Positions 32,513-44,062 of a stretch of DNA of 64,000 bases are shown in pieces. Source of the stretch: Brachypterus glaber. Lineage: Eukaryota > Arthropoda > Insecta > Coleoptera > Kateretidae. Made by a program: the position numbers and the translations under genes. The notes under the pieces were generated by a model. It was not told where the DNA came from and did not search any database. It saw only the letters and a program-made list of their open reading frames with translations. The stretch is from assembly GCA_958510825.1 (NCBI GenBank), contig OY294054.1, positions 10,866,019 to 10,930,018 of the forward strand. Direction: 5' to 3'. The stretch's first letter is position 1, and each line of letters starts with the position of its first letter.

Positions 32513-33157
32513 TCGGAAAATGTCATTCTAATTTTAATACTAAATTTTATTTGTAAATACATATTTGTTATTTATATCGCCACCATTTGTATTTAATACT
32601 TTATTTGTGATATTAAATACTGTATGTATGTAATGTAATGTATGTAATGTAATGTAATGTAATGTATGTAAATACTGTATGTATGTAATGTATGTAACTA
32701 ACAATCGTTAAATAATACCAAAATTTTGATGAGTAATAAATAATATAAAGATTGCAACCACACAGAATAACACACTGATAAAATAATCGATCCTTTTTTA
32801 CTTTTTTCTGTATTATTGCTAATCAAAATTTTGGTATTATTTACCGATTTTTATTTTACTAAATACTGTTACATACTTTAAACTAAATAAAAAACACAAC
32901 AATTACAACTTAAAGAATACCAAACTATAACTGTGATATAATTTAACAAATGTTACAGTATTAATAAACACCTGTTGCATGGGGATCCAAATGTACCAGC
33001 ACGGTCTCTATGTTAGTATGACAACATTTTGTATACAATACACACATTGCAGTATTTAATATCACAAGTAAAGTATTAAATACCAATGTTGGCGATATAA
33101 ATAAAAAATATGTGTTAACAAATAACATTCAGTATTAAAAATACAACGAAATTTTCG
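32513..33157. mobile_element. Family E MITE with simple-repeat core
   Basis: Arms of about 115 bp: TAATACTAAATTTTATTTGT, ATATCGCCACCATTTG, TTTGTGATATTAAATACTG at the left; CAGTATTTAATATCACAAGT, CCAATGTTGGCGATATAAAT, AACATTCAGTATTAAA at the right. The core holds a (TATG)/(TAATG) microsatellite at 32625-32700 and an inner pair AATACCAAAATTTTGAT / ATCAAAATTTTGGTATT. A solo arm lies at 19498. Confidence 0.82.
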
Positions 33158-33334
33158 TTTGTATAGTTATAAGTAAGCCTAAACTTTAAGGAAAATGTTC
33201 CTTCTAAACTTTAAGGAAAATGTTCCTTCTATTTAACCACAAATGTTAGTTTCGATAGTCCCAGTTGTAAAAAAAGATTTTATCAGACTATTCCTTTAGA
33301 TCTTTATATTTTTTTTGGAAAGTTGCACCCCTTG

Positions 33335-33495
33335 GCCTTTTTTATTTTTGAAGGACAGACAGACAGGCTAACAGACGAATAGACAGACGGATTTTTTGAA
33401 AGTTGTTCAGAAATTTTTAAAAAAGATTTATATATAGAAAATTTTATAGGGTAATTTTTGAAGATTTTGGTAAAAACCAAATGTTGTATAATACC
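33335..33495 (-). repeat. Family X repeat copy, reverse
   Basis: GAAGGACAGACAGACAGGCT with AGACGAATAGACAGACGG is the reverse GTCC/GTCTG core, followed by TTTTTGAAAGTTGTTCAGAA and ending TTGTATAATACC. It is diverged. Confidence 0.55.
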
Positions 33496-34307
33496 TTGCC
33501 AGTTCGAGGGCGGATAAACATAAATAAATAGGCAAAAAAAAACTTTACCGTTTGACTTTCTGCACATTTGTTAATTTAATTTTAAATGCCTAAAGATTTG
33601 CTACAATTTTTTTAAACTATTATTAAAGTTAAATAATTACACCTTAAGCTGTTCTTTAATTTCATTGCAGAAAAAAGTGATAATTCCATTAATTATTTTT
33701 TTAATTTAAATTTAATGTGTTGGTTAGGTTGGACACAGAAGACCACAAAAAAAAACAAATTACTTTTGCAAAATTAAATAGTTTTTTTTACTACAGGCCT
33801 GCAAAACCACAGTTAAAAGAATTTTTAGACTTAAATCGATAGACTTACGGTGAGGAATTTTTCAAATCTAGCAAGACAAAAATAGCAAAATCGAATTTGA
33901 AATAAACGGTAAAGTATTATTACCTAAAAATATACTGTTTAAACTTTAATAAAAATGACTGGGAAAAGCCCTTGGATATTACATGTTTATATTTTTATAG
34001 AGCATAAAATTACCACATAAGCAAGCATAAAAAAATAATCTGTCTATACAGTACGGAGGTTTAACAGTGATATCAAGTTATGTGTTCTATACATAATTAA
34101 GATCAAGGTATGTACTTTAAAGCGCTGGCTTTATTTTATAACAACATTATTTCCCCTGCCCCCCATGGGAGCATATCTGACAACAAATATTCGATCAAAT
34201 GATAAAACATAAGAATAAATATATTTTTTGTGTAATATCTGCTCTTAAAAAATAAGGCTAAATGATATGAATAAGTGAAAAAAACATAAACCGTGTTTTT
34301 TGTTATA
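33496..34307. other. AT-rich intergenic DNA
   Basis: No gene or bounded repeat seen. Confidence 0.5.
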
Positions 34308-35026
34308 CAGTGCGGTCCAAAAGTCACCCCCCCTCTTAACTTTTGAACGAGTTGAGATATCGATTTCAAATTTAGATCTCTTAAATAAGACAACTTAAAC
34401 TATCTTTAAGCATATATTTTATACTTTTATCTCTTAAAATGTGGGCAGGGGGGCATAGGGGGAAATTTTTTTTAATGGAAAGGGGGGTCGTGTGATACAT
34501 CATTTTAAAGCCTTTAAAATTCTCTATATAACCATACATTTTAAAAATTTTTAAACATGTTATTTAAGGTTTTGATTTTTTAGTTTTTTGTGCTAAAAAA
34601 ATAAATTTTTAAGTTTTTTTTTGTTAATTTTTATTTATGTCAACTAAAATTAGTTGAAAAGTATAATTTACTTTTTTTCATTATGAAATTAGGCATTTTT
34701 AAAAAATTGTTTGGATTTTTTAGAGAAATTTCGACAAAAATACCCATTTTCAACCCTATTTTAAACCCAAAAAAAAAATGTTAAAAAAAAATAAAAAATA
34801 TACAGTTAAATGGAGAATTTTATAAGCTTTGAAATGATGTATCACATGACCCACCTTTCCATTTAAAAAAATGTCGCCCCATGCCCCCATGTCCACATTT
34901 TAAGAGCTAAAAGTATCAAATATATGCTTAAAGATAGTTTGTTGTCTTATTTAAGAGTTCTAAATTTGAAGTCGATATCTGAACTCGTTCAAAAGTTAAG
35001 AGGGGGGTGACTTTTGGACCGCTCTG
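34308..35026. mobile_element. Foldback element, family D (719 bp, TA target)
   Basis: TA at 34306-34307 and 35027-35028. CAGTGCGGTCCAAAAGTCAC at the left is opposed by GTGACTTTTGGACCGCTCTG at the right. The arms, about 215 bp, carry AACTTTTGAACGAGTTGAGA, GATATCGA and GTGTGATACATCATTTTAAA in inverse order. The centre is A/T-rich. This is the only complete copy; truncated copies: 5056-5675 and 48495-49064; right-end fragment: 45795-45852. Confidence 0.92.
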
Positions 35027-35031
35027 TATAT

Positions 35032-35075
35032 AAAATGAATAGTCAAACATTTATAAATGTTTGACTATTCATTTT
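35032..35075. repeat. Perfect 44-bp palindrome
   Basis: Each half is 22 nt (AAAATGAATAGTCAAACATT then TA, followed by the exact reverse complement) with no spacer. It lies 3 bp beyond the TA target duplication of the family D foldback. Confidence 0.98.
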
Positions 35076-35307
35076 GGCCCTTTTCAAAGAATGACCCTTA
35101 AATAAAAATTGTAACTACCCACTAAACACAAAACTTCTACAAGAAGTTCTCACAAACCCACTAAACACAAAACAAGTGATGCCACTTTGTGAGAACTTCT
35201 AGTAGAAGATCAACTTCTTATAAGACTTCTTGTTTCATTCTTCAGAACGTGCTCGAGAATTACGAATGTCCGCCACCCCATGTATTCTACAAAACTTTAT
35301 TTATATA

Positions 35308-35640
35308 CAGGGTCATTTAGAAATGTTCGAGAAATTTAAGTGGTGATTCTACGTTAAAAAATATGAAAAAAAGTTCCTATAAAGGTTGGTCCGGAAATGA
35401 GCTCTAAGGGAGCTACGACCCTCCTAAGGGTACATCTAAAAAGTTGTTTTTATTTAATATTTCTGGAACCCTATAAAGCACAGTAACAAATTTTGGCACA
35501 TGCCTTAATATTGATAAAGGCTATTATTTCATGTAACTTTTATTTAGTAATTTTAACTAGGGACGTGCAAAATGGCGGGGCGATGTCACTTTTTTACCCC
35601 AAATTTTTTTATCCGTAGATTTTTTGACATTAGCTCAATA
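35308..35640 (+). repeat. Foldback family C, left portion, nested
   Basis: It starts after TA with CAGGGTCATTTAGAAATG, then GAGAAATTTAAGTGGTGATT, AAGTTCCTATAAAGGTTGGT, CTAAGGGAGCTACGACCC and AACTAGGGACGTGCAAAATG. It matches 3840-4250 module by module. The right arm was not found. Confidence 0.65.
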
Positions 35641-36309
35641 AAATATTAATGCATAAAGAATTCTATACATATTAAAGACGTTCTTTATTTTCTATATTTA
35701 TATGTACTTCTAATAAACTTCGCAACTGGCAAGTTTTTTGTAATTTCATTTCAAGTCGACATAAGTTAAATGGGGAAAGCTGTAGACTACATAGTGTATT
35801 CCCAAGTGCAGGCATAGATGTTCCCATTTACTAATCCAGTGATGTGCACTAAATTAGCATATCCCGCTTAGACCTTAACTAAAATTAATATATTAATTAA
35901 TATATGAGGTACTTATTAAAAAATTACATGTTATTGCTGGTAGATTACAAATGGAAGCGCGTTTGAGCAGTGAAAGTAGAAAAAACTTCTACAAGAAGTG
36001 CTGAAGAATTACGAATGTTCGCCACGCCAGGAATTCTACAAAACTTTATTTATAATACTTCTTTTACACTTCGAAAATTACACGTTTTAAGTTTTACTAT
36101 AGGGATTTATAATATATGCATACGCCATATCGTAGATAAACCTTTTATAAAAGTTTCATGGTAGTTGCGTTGATAAATCACAATGTAGCCTTTTTTAAAA
36201 CATTGTTATCACAAAAAAACGTTTTATAAAAAAAGTCACAATGTACCCCTTTTTAAGAATTCTTCAGGATATCTGCAACCTCACTTCTTTAGTGGGAATA
36301 TATGAATAC

Positions 36310-37317
36310 CCCGCTGAGAAAACGTTGTATGAAAGTAAAAAAAAACTTTGTAACGTTGGTAAAAAAGTTTAATTAACTTCATTTGAAAGTGCATAGAACC
36401 GTAAATGTCCTACCTACAAAACGTTAGTAAATAACGTTATTTTCTGACTACTTTTAGACGTTAAATGAAAGTTCCATTTAACGTCTAAGAGACTCAGAAA
36501 ATAACGTTCATTCATGTATGGATCACACACACATTTTTGTTTGTATCTTGAAAACGCGAAGAGATACCAAAAAAAATAAAGAAAAAATCGATTCCCCTAG
36601 ACTTAAACCCTCATATAATTCCATTTGAGGACACCAGAAGTGAGAAAACCGGAAATGAGAAAACCTGAAGTGGGGATGTTCCCAGTGGGAATGTTCCCCA
36701 AGATGACTGGAAGAACTAGTTCCTCTAGGCTAAAGCCTCCAGACATCTATGCCATAGATTCTATGGATCACCATACCAATCCGATAATGTGTATCGAATT
36801 AGCCGACTAGTAAGTTATTAGTAGTATATCCTTATAAAGACAGCTGTCTTTTAATACTAGTATTCCAAGAACGACTTTATTCATTTAAAAAGTTTTGTTA
36901 GTGGTAGGAAATAACATATGGCCTCACCTAAAGCATAACGCTGTTAAGTGCACTGATATTCAAAAATTACACAAGTCTGTACTAAATAACATCTATAAAA
37001 AGTCGCATAATAACGTTGGAAATGTAACTTTATATAAACGTTTATATAACTTCTATAGTAAGTTAAATAATAACGTCAGAATTAACTTTTCAAGAAAGTT
37101 ATATAAACATCTATAAAAAGTCACTTCCATGCAAAGTTAATCTTTAACGTTTTTATGATACTTTCTATGGAAGTTATGTAACTTTCATAGCAAGTTACAC
37201 AATAACTTCTTGTAGTAACGTCATATGGAACTTCCACATAAAGTTATTGTCAAACGTTAAGTATTAACCTTTTATGAAAGTTCATAGGAAGTACATCTAA
37301 CGTTTGTGCTCAGCGGG
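36310..37317. mobile_element. ACGTT-rich element (1008 bp), CCCGCTGAG...CTCAGCGGG
   Basis: Ends CCCGCTGAGAAAACGTTG and TAACGTTTGTGCTCAGCGGG. The interior repeats AACGTT and ATAACTTCTATAAAAAGT-like words; 36433-36509 is a hairpin (AACGTTATTTTCTGA / TCAGAAAATAACGTT with TTTAGACGTTAAATG / CATTTAACGTCTAA). The host sequence resumes with AC doubled (ATAC | element | ACGCGATATCG), as judged from the uninterrupted host repeat at 36122. Same style as 27424-27728. Confidence 0.72.
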
Positions 37318-37479
37318 ACGCGATATCGTAGATAAACCTTTTATAAAAGTTTCATGGTAGTTGGGCTGAGAAATCACAATAGCCTTTTTTATACATCACA
37401 GAAAAACGTTTTATAAAAGTCGCATAGTGGTTGAGCTGAAAAGTCATAATGTAAGTCCAAACCTCACGTGTTTAGTGGG

Positions 37480-38086
37480 TACTTACATATTCTACAGAAT
37501 CATGACCTAGAACAAGGAGATTTGTAGTAATAGTGAATTACCATTAGTAATATTTAATAAACAAACATATTTTATTACTAAATGAATAATTATGTTACCC
37601 ACATCATAACATTATACCTACAGATAAAAATTCTATATAGTAATAATTTTCACTATAGCCGAGCGCGCTCTCAACTTTACGCTTTATCCTTCGTAACGTA
37701 GGATGCGTGCAAGTGAGAGGCACAATAGTCTATAGTAATTGCGCCGGCTATAGATACTACAATCTTGAAGAGAAATTAGCGCAAACTTTCTTATTTTTGT
37801 TTGTAAAATTAATCTAGGCAACCGTTTAAATATATCATTGTATAAAAAGTTGCATAAAACCGCTTAGGCAACTTTTATTACTGGATCTTGTAATTCTGGT
37901 TGCATACGACAACCGTATGTCTAATAATTTATTTGTAATAATTACAAATAAAATTTCTTAATATGTTTTATTTTGACTGCACGACGTTTATAATTTGTAC
38001 TAACTAAAACCTATAGTCAAAACTAAAAAATTAAATAATTGGGACAGATATGTGTACAAAACACTTAAAAATAATTTTATATATAA
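37480..38086. other. Intergenic DNA upstream of the tRNA
   Basis: No gene. A short GC-containing patch (CCGAGCGCGCTCTCAACTTT at about 37660) is unexplained. Confidence 0.4.
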
Positions 38087-38157
38087 GCATCGGTGGTTCA
38101 GTGGTAGAATGCTCGCCTGCCACGCGGGCGGCCCGGGTTCGATTCCCGGCCGATGCA
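38087..38157 (+). tRNA. tRNA-Gly (anticodon GCC)
   Basis: A complete 71-nt cloverleaf. The acceptor GCATCGG/CCGATGC has 7 pairs. The D arm has GTGG...GTAG, the anticodon stem is CTCGC/GCGGG with loop CTGCCAC (GCC at 38119-38121), and the T arm is GCCCGGGTTCGATTCCCGGC with the B box GGTTCGATTCC at 38136-38146. The discriminator base is A at 38157; CCA is not encoded, as usual for eukaryotes. There is no intron. It decodes GGC/GGU and is the standard arthropod nuclear form. Transcription is by RNA polymerase III from the internal A and B boxes. Confidence 0.98.
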
Positions 38158-38161
38158 TATG

Positions 38162-38167
38162 TTTTTT
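38162..38167 (+). terminator. Pol III T-run terminator of tRNA-Gly
   Basis: Six consecutive T residues begin five bases after the tRNA 3' end. Confidence 0.9.
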
Positions 38168-38873
38168 ATTTATCAAAATATTCTTTTTAGTTATAAAAAA
38201 TTGTATTTTTAGAATATTTCTGAATGCTCAACCGGTTTTTTTAAGTTGATTCCAGATTTTATTTTCCAAAACGCGTCACCAGCTCACTAAAAGGTTAGAA
38301 CTAAACCGTTTTGTGTTTAAAGTATTGTTTTTTCTTTTAGAAAAATATTTTAAAATAACATTTTCTGTAATAAGAATTGATGTAATTTAACAATACACTA
38401 GGTGAGACGTTACAATATTTTTGATAAAAAGTTTGAATAATTATTCATCGCATTATTCATATGGTAATTTTATAATTTGTATAAAATATTACATTAAGAA
38501 TACGGTAATTTTACATTATTACATTAGATTAGATTAGATATAAAGAAAACTCGATAAAATATTACACAATATTTACATCGCACTCGTGAGAAAAACCACT
38601 AAATGGGTCCGAAACGTCTCACCTATTTTAAATTTACATCAATCCTTGTTACAGTGTAAGTAGGTAGGTCGTTTTATAAGATTTTCAATAAAAAATCCTG
38701 TCTATTCGGATATTTTTTTTTGACCACGACAGCCGACAACTCAAGAACGCTTTGAAATGAAGGCTGCAGATTTCGACCATAATTATGGTTATTTTCAGCA
38801 GTTATTTTAGCAGTTATTTTAGGCATACGTTTGAACAGCACCCGCTTTAAGTAGACTATAGTCAGGGCCGGAC
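38168..38873. other. AT-rich intergenic DNA
   Basis: No gene. GTCCGAAACGTCTCACC at about 38610 and the GACCACGACAGCCGACAACTC stretch near 38733 (family X-like) are repeat traces. Confidence 0.4.
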
Positions 38874-39017
38874 AGAGCCAGCCTGGGCCCCGGGGTAACT
38901 GTATTACCGGCCCCCCAAAAAAAAGTTCGTTTTTGAAAAAAGCTTTACCCCTGGCAGAAAATCGACGACGGAGGCCCGGGCCCCGGGGAATCTTCCCGCC
39001 CCCCTGAATCCGGCCCT
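38874..39017. mobile_element. GC-rich palindromic MITE, AGGGCCGG...CCGGCCCT
   Basis: Ends AGGGCCGGACAGAG and CTGAATCCGGCCCT. GGGCCCCGGGGTAA and GGCCCGGGCCCCGGGGAATC lie inside. It stands out as a G/C-rich block in AT-rich surroundings. Ends of similar type (CAGGGCCGGC) start the repeat in protease intron at 61604. Confidence 0.7.
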
Positions 39018-40584
39018 TTAAAATCGAAATGGAGTAAGAAAAAAATTTTCGTTGTTCAAAAGTTTTTTTTAATGAATCCTTTTTAAGATTTTTTTTAATT
39101 TTATTTTTTTTATCAAAAAAAAAATTGTTGACAGCAGTTTCTTCTGACTACGGTCCTGAAAATTTAATTTAAAGGGCCAAAAATGGCATTTTTAAAATGC
39201 TATAAAATTTTCAAACTTCAGCTTGCTTATTTTTACAAATCGTAAATTGTTTTTTATATTGGTAGGTAGATATTTTGATTTTAGCTCAAGTTCAACTGAG
39301 GCCATTATAATGTAACATAGGCGTCACAATTATATCTTAAGATATCTTTACCTAACAGGCCCCCAATAAAAACTTCTTTGCCAAAAATGTTGTACCTTTA
39401 TTATGCGAAAAACTAAAAAAATTTTAAGCATCAAGAACCAAAAATAAAAAAATTTAAAAAATATAAAGCCAAAAACAAATATTTTAGTAATGGGTGATTA
39501 TTTAACATTAAAAACAGAGAAAAAAATATATAAACCTTGGTCAAAAAATCATTCCTAAGGAAGTTATGTCCTTTTAAATATGCCCTATTTAAAAAAAAAA
39601 TCTCGAAATCCTGTTGGCGTTGGACTTTTTTATGTTTTAAGTTAAGGGGAGGGGATATATATTTTTTAGTTTCTCACAATTAGTATTGTTTCTAAATATT
39701 ACCAAAGAAACCCTCCAAAATTTCCCAATTTTATATACAATCACTTTTTATCCGAAAAACAGGTACCGATTTTTTTCAAAGTTTGAGTGCTTTGAGCTAC
39801 CTCTAAAAATTAATCGATTTGGATCATTTTTGAGTGAGCCACCGTCATTAAGGAGCAACTTTTGAGCCAGAGAGCGTTTTCGATTTAGAAATTCGGGATT
39901 TTTTGACACACCCTATTAGGAACGTCCATAAAATACGTCACGCATTGACCAAAATTCATACACTTCATACCCCGTTTCTCGAGAGAGAAAAATATTTTTT
40001 AATTTTTACTGACTCCTAGAAATTATATTTCTCCGCCTATGTAAAGATTTATTGAGATGCGAAGTCTAGATTCGAGATTCACTTCAATAAAAGATTAAGT
40101 TTTATGACTTTTGATTAAGCCTGTTTTTTAACAGGAAAACTCATATTTAAGCCGGTAGAATTTGGATCTTTAACTTTGGCCCTTTTGCCAATATTCGAAA
40201 TATATTTTTTATATTTTTTGCCCCACAGCCCCCCTTGTAAAAAAATGGGATTTCAGACTGTTCTCATTAGAAGAGCCAGGTTCCTGACGTACAGTGACTG
40301 CCTTTACACGACGCTCAGTGAATCCCCTGCTTCAGGGCGCTAGCCCAGAGGGACGCCCCGGAGGCGCCTGCAAGTTGTGTTTTTACCTTAAAAAATTTTA
40401 GCTAGGGATAAAGTTTTTTTCAGATGCAAGGATCTTTTTTGGTCACCAAAATTTGAGATGAGGACCTTTTTTTTACTAGTCATCAGAACTTTTTTAAAAA
40501 GCTGATAATATCAGCTTTTTCTTTCAGAGGCAAGGATTTTTTTTTTCTAGTCACTAAAATTTTCCGTCAGCTTTTATCTTTTAA
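39018..40584. other. Intergenic DNA
   Basis: No gene recognised. At 39940-39985 there is GGAACGTCCATAAAATACG and AAATTCATACACTTCATACC, the ACGTAACGC/hairpin MITE ends in diverged form. At 40290-40375 a GC-richer stretch (GAGGGACGCCCCGGAGGCGC) is unexplained. Confidence 0.4.
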
Positions 40585-40750
40585 ATGTAGTACCAATGCA
40601 ATTTGCCAATATTGACCCGTCGTGTGCGGCCTTAGGGCGGCGTATGTCTCCTCAGTATGTAGGCCCGATGTGGGTTTGCCAACATTGGTCCAATGTAGGA
40701 AACATTGGCTCCCCAATGTTTGGCCAACGAACCAATGTTTGCTGGGCTAT
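40585..40750 (+). repeat. CCAATGTTGGCC-type repeat tract
   Basis: CCAACATTGGTCCAATGTAG, GAAACATTGGCTCCCCAATG, TTTGGCCAACGAACCAATGT: alternating direct and inverted CCAATGTTGG words, a MITE-like palindromic tract. The open frame across it is repeat-derived. Confidence 0.6.
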
Positions 40751-41218
40751 TTGGTATAGAACTAATTTATTTATTTTATATTAAATATTAAGCTATTTTT
40801 GTATGTTTTAAGTATTTTGTTCAAATTATTTTAAAATTAAATCATCTACCCCTACGTTAAGGGTTGGTAAATAATTTTTTTTTAACCACAAGATGGCATT
40901 TTCTGAGCTCTTTTAAATGACGTATCAGAAGATGGGAGTTCCCTATTTAGATTTCAATGTTGTGGTATTTGGGCATTAAGGGTACACCCAAAACTATATA
41001 TCTAAGTTTCCCCCTCGAAAAATGAAATTGACCTATTTTTTAGATTTTTTACATAGTCCTTAGTTTGCGATATATTTAGGGTGGCTCTTTTTCAAAGGAT
41101 CACCCTGTATGTATATCAATAAAGTTTCGGAGTCCGTGGCTAAAGAAGCCCGCCAGAGCATCCTATTCATTGAAAATCGTATAATGTGTCATTTTGGAGT
41201 GTTAATGGTATAGGAAAA

Positions 41219-41285
41219 TAGCGTTACAGGGGGGGGGTTTCCAAAATGATCGAAATTTGCGTTACGTAATACTTGAACGTTCCCT
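41219..41285 (-). repeat. ACGTAACGC-family MITE end
   Basis: GCGTTACAGGGGGGGGG then TTTGCGTTACGTAATACTTG and AACGTTCCCT. Half copy. Confidence 0.7.
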
Positions 41286-42472
41286 TATAGCCGTGTTCAT
41301 GGAAACATCCTGTATATCTAAGTAAAAAAGAATACCTACTTGGTTCATCGGAACCTAACCTAAATCTTATTATTGTAATCACCAGTTTTTTTATAAATGT
41401 ATGAATAATTCAATAGTATTTATTTGCTACTGTCTAACTAATGATGCAAATTAGTTATAAAGTATACGATATAAATAATTTTATTAAAATCCTAATTAAA
41501 CCTTTGGTGGGCGCACAAAGGCACATTAGGTAACACTTGTCAACTGATTTCTTTAAGAAGTTTATATCTCAATTTTTTTTATGTTCAGTTTTTAGTTTTT
41601 ACGGATGGGGAAACACCCTGATTTGGCGACCACTACATGTAGCTACAGTCAGGCGCAACCTGGCACAAAATTGACGACCAAAAAAAAAAGTCTAACAAAG
41701 CTCATTACCTTTAAAGAATCAGGTACCGAGTGCTGAGGGGCCAATGTTCAAAAATATTACTGCTAAAAAAAGGTCATTACCTCTCTAAACAATAGTCCAA
41801 AACGCTGACGTGTCCCCTGTCCAAAAGTTTTAGGACTAAAGAAAACGTCACCCCCTCTGAGACAAACGACCACCATACCACCATACATTTATTTTAATAT
41901 TTTTTTTTAAATAATTTTAGTAATAATTTTAATCTGTTTTTTTTTATATGACTTATCTATCCAATGTATGTTGGCAAAGATTAATAAAAATATCTATCTA
42001 TCTATCTATCTATTTATTCTGGCGCCCAGTTGAGCCACAAAACAAACCTCATCACTCCAAAAACCGAACCAAACAAGTGCCATTTTCGCTCCCCTTCTCG
42101 ACGGCGAGCGGGCGATCGCCCGGTCCGCTTTAAAAAGTTTACAGAACGCGCCTACCGCAGGATTAATCTAGATTACAATGTTATAATGTATTTTTTTCTC
42201 AGATCAAGCATTTTAATGTAAATTACTTGTTTGATTAGAAAAATCAGATAACAATATTTGGCAAGATTAAAAAACATATTTAAAAACATTTAAACGTATG
42301 TGAATAAATAATTATTTAAACCATTTTAAAATGTTTATGTTCATGTATAGGTATACCTATAGTTGATAGCTATCAAAGAAAATATTTTTTCAAATTACTT
42401 TAAATTAAATTTAAATTTAAATTTTGTGGTAACTACATTTCAAATACTGTATTATTGTCTTTATTTCGGTAA
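41286..42472. other. Intergenic DNA
   Basis: No gene. It contains the (TATC)n microsatellite at 41990-42013 and a slightly GC-rich patch at 42080-42150 (CGACGGCGAGCGGGCGATCG) without a supported frame. Confidence 0.45.
41990..42013 (+). repeat. (TATC)n microsatellite
   Basis: Six TATC units. Confidence 0.95.
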
Positions 42473-42510
42473 GGGTCACTTGCACCAACTTTTAAACTGG
42501 GATTATCAAG
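42473..42510 (+). repeat. Harbinger-type MITE, left-end fragment
   Basis: After TAA: GGGTCACTTGCACCAACTTT and AAACTGGGATTATC, as at 52523. The right end is absent. Confidence 0.65.
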
Positions 42511-42664
42511 CCCGGACAGCACACTTGATGCTCAGAATATTCTTTAATCTTTCTATTGAGAATATTTTTAGAATAATTCTTTAGATATGCTATGATTATG
42601 CTTAGAATATGCAAATTGCACTATCTAAGGAAGTGCTTAGGACGTCATGTGTGCATATGTAGCA

Positions 42665-42806
42665 TTATCTAACACACCCCCTATTTTGGGGGGGGGGGGG
42701 GTAGACAAAACATGAAATCTCTGCAGCCTTTAATAACGCGAGAAACGGCGTATGAACTGTATGAATTTTGAAACAATTTGCGTTACGTAATACTTGAACG
42801 TTCCCT
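42665..42806. repeat. Right arm of the 4743-type hairpin MITE
   Basis: ATGAAATCTCTGCAGCC, TAATAACGCGAGAAACGG, GTATGAACTGTATGAATTTT, TTGCGTTACGTAATACTTG, AACGTTCCCT, preceded by a G run at 42690-42702. Confidence 0.8.
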
Positions 42807-43189
42807 TACCAGCTCTCCGAATATTTTTGATATTAAACCACCTTACCCCCCTTAGTAAATCACCCTGTAGGTATCAAATGTATAACAGCACAAAATAATA
42901 ATATAAACTAATACTTGAAATGATTTAGATCAAGTTTTTTTCTTCTTGTCCATTTTTGAAGTTCAACAATCTTATCTTTGGAAGCAAATACCTACAAGTG
43001 TGCTTAAATATGCTAAATGTGACTCAAGTGGTTTTTCGAATTTACTGTTAAATGGTTTTTAAAAGAACCACACATGTAATAAATTATTAGAATCAACATT
43101 TTTGCATTTTTACTTTACTATTCTATCAATATTTATTTATCTATTGATATTGTCAACTTGTCAATATTTTCTTTTATTATACTATTCAC

Positions 43190-43475
43190 AGCGCCTGCGC
43201 TAGAATAGTATTATAGGTAGTTTCGAAATTTGAAAAAAAAATCAAAAATCGCCCTAGAAAAAAAAATTGTTTCATAAAAGAATAAGCAAGTTTTTATTTT
43301 CAAATGTCGGTCTGTCTGTCCGTCTGTCCGTCCGTCCGTCCGTCCGATTTTTGTGAACACGATAACTCAAGATCGACTTGACATTTTCAGGAAAAATCAA
43401 GTCCTACGACAGGAAGATCCCTATTGTTTTTGGAAGTAATCCCCCAAACACAAAAAAAGTTATAGGAGTTAAACT
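43190..43475 (+). repeat. Family X repeat, longest copy
   Basis: GCGCCTGCGCTAGAATAGTA, TAGGTAGTTTCGAAATTTG, a GTCTGTCC/GTCCGTCC array at 43306-43348, GTGAACACGATAACTCAAGA, ATTTTCAGGAAAAATCAAGT and AGTAATCCCCCAAACACAAA. Same module order as 7516/8353. Confidence 0.8.
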
Positions 43476-43870
43476 TTTTTAAAAATCAAAAAAAAATCTG
43501 ATTAGGGGCTGTTCAAGAACACCTCCATAGGGGGGTGGAGGGGTTGCTCAAAATGTGACGAAAAGTGACGAAGGGGGAAGGGGCCCGGCTAAAAGTGACG
43601 TCACCTTTAAAAAAAGGTATATTTAAAAAAAAATAGTGAAAATACTTGTAGAATTTTTATAAAAACAACTACGGCATAAAAAAAGACTGCAGCAAATTTT
43701 ACTTTGGGTGTAGCTTAACAAAAAATCGTATTTATTTTTTCCCTATTCCTAATGTTTTAACGGCTTTAATGATTTTGCTTTATTTGTTGAATTATCTATT
43801 AAGTTTAAAAGTTTTAAATTAAAATATATTAAAATTTAATTGTTTTTATATTTTAGTAGGTTTATCTATT

Positions 43871-43986
43871 CTGCCCTTCTAAGCTAGAAAGCATTAACTC
43901 CATTTGTCAATAGCAGCGTTTTAAAAATATTACATCAAAGTCGCTATGCGACAAATGGAGCTACTGCTTTCTAGCTTAGAGGGCAG
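43871..43986. mobile_element. Palindromic MITE (116 bp), CTGCCC...GGGCAG
   Basis: CTAGAAAGCATTAACTCC with ATTTGTC is opposed by GACAAATGGAGCTACTGC and TTTCTAGC. Sister copy at 44063-44193. Confidence 0.85.
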
Positions 43987-44062
43987 TATATACATGTAGG
44001 TATAGGCATACGAATGAATTATTAAACATTATATTGAAAATTTATTTGAAACGTCCCCTTTA

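Larger units (their letters stand above)
35118..37479. mobile_element. 2.36-kb composite element, CCCACTAAACAC ends
   Basis: CCCACTAAACAC at 35118-35129 is opposed by GTGTTTAGTGGG at 37468-37479, with TA on each side (35116-35117, 37480-37481). A second CCCACTAAACAC lies at 35157 and a TTTAGTGGG at 36290. Two internal pairs repeat directly: ATTACGAATGTCCGCCAC...TCTACAAAACTTTATTTATA (35255 and 36008), and ATATCGTAGATAAACC...AAAGTTTCATGGTAGTTG (36126 and 37322). It therefore seems built from two related copies, with other elements inserted. Confidence 0.6.

Noticed and set aside
36895..37116. 73-codon frame rich in Tyr/Asn/Lys
   Set aside because: Generated by the ACGTT/ATAACTTCTATAAA repeats of the element at 36310-37317.
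40596..40784. Short Cys/Trp-containing frame as a secreted peptide
   Set aside because: It is the translation of CCAATGTTGG palindromic repeats; no signal peptide.
41988..42120. CTGGCGCCCAGTTGAGCC as a retroviral primer-binding site
   Set aside because: It resembles a tRNA-Lys-type primer site, but no LTR ends or gag/pol remnants are nearby.
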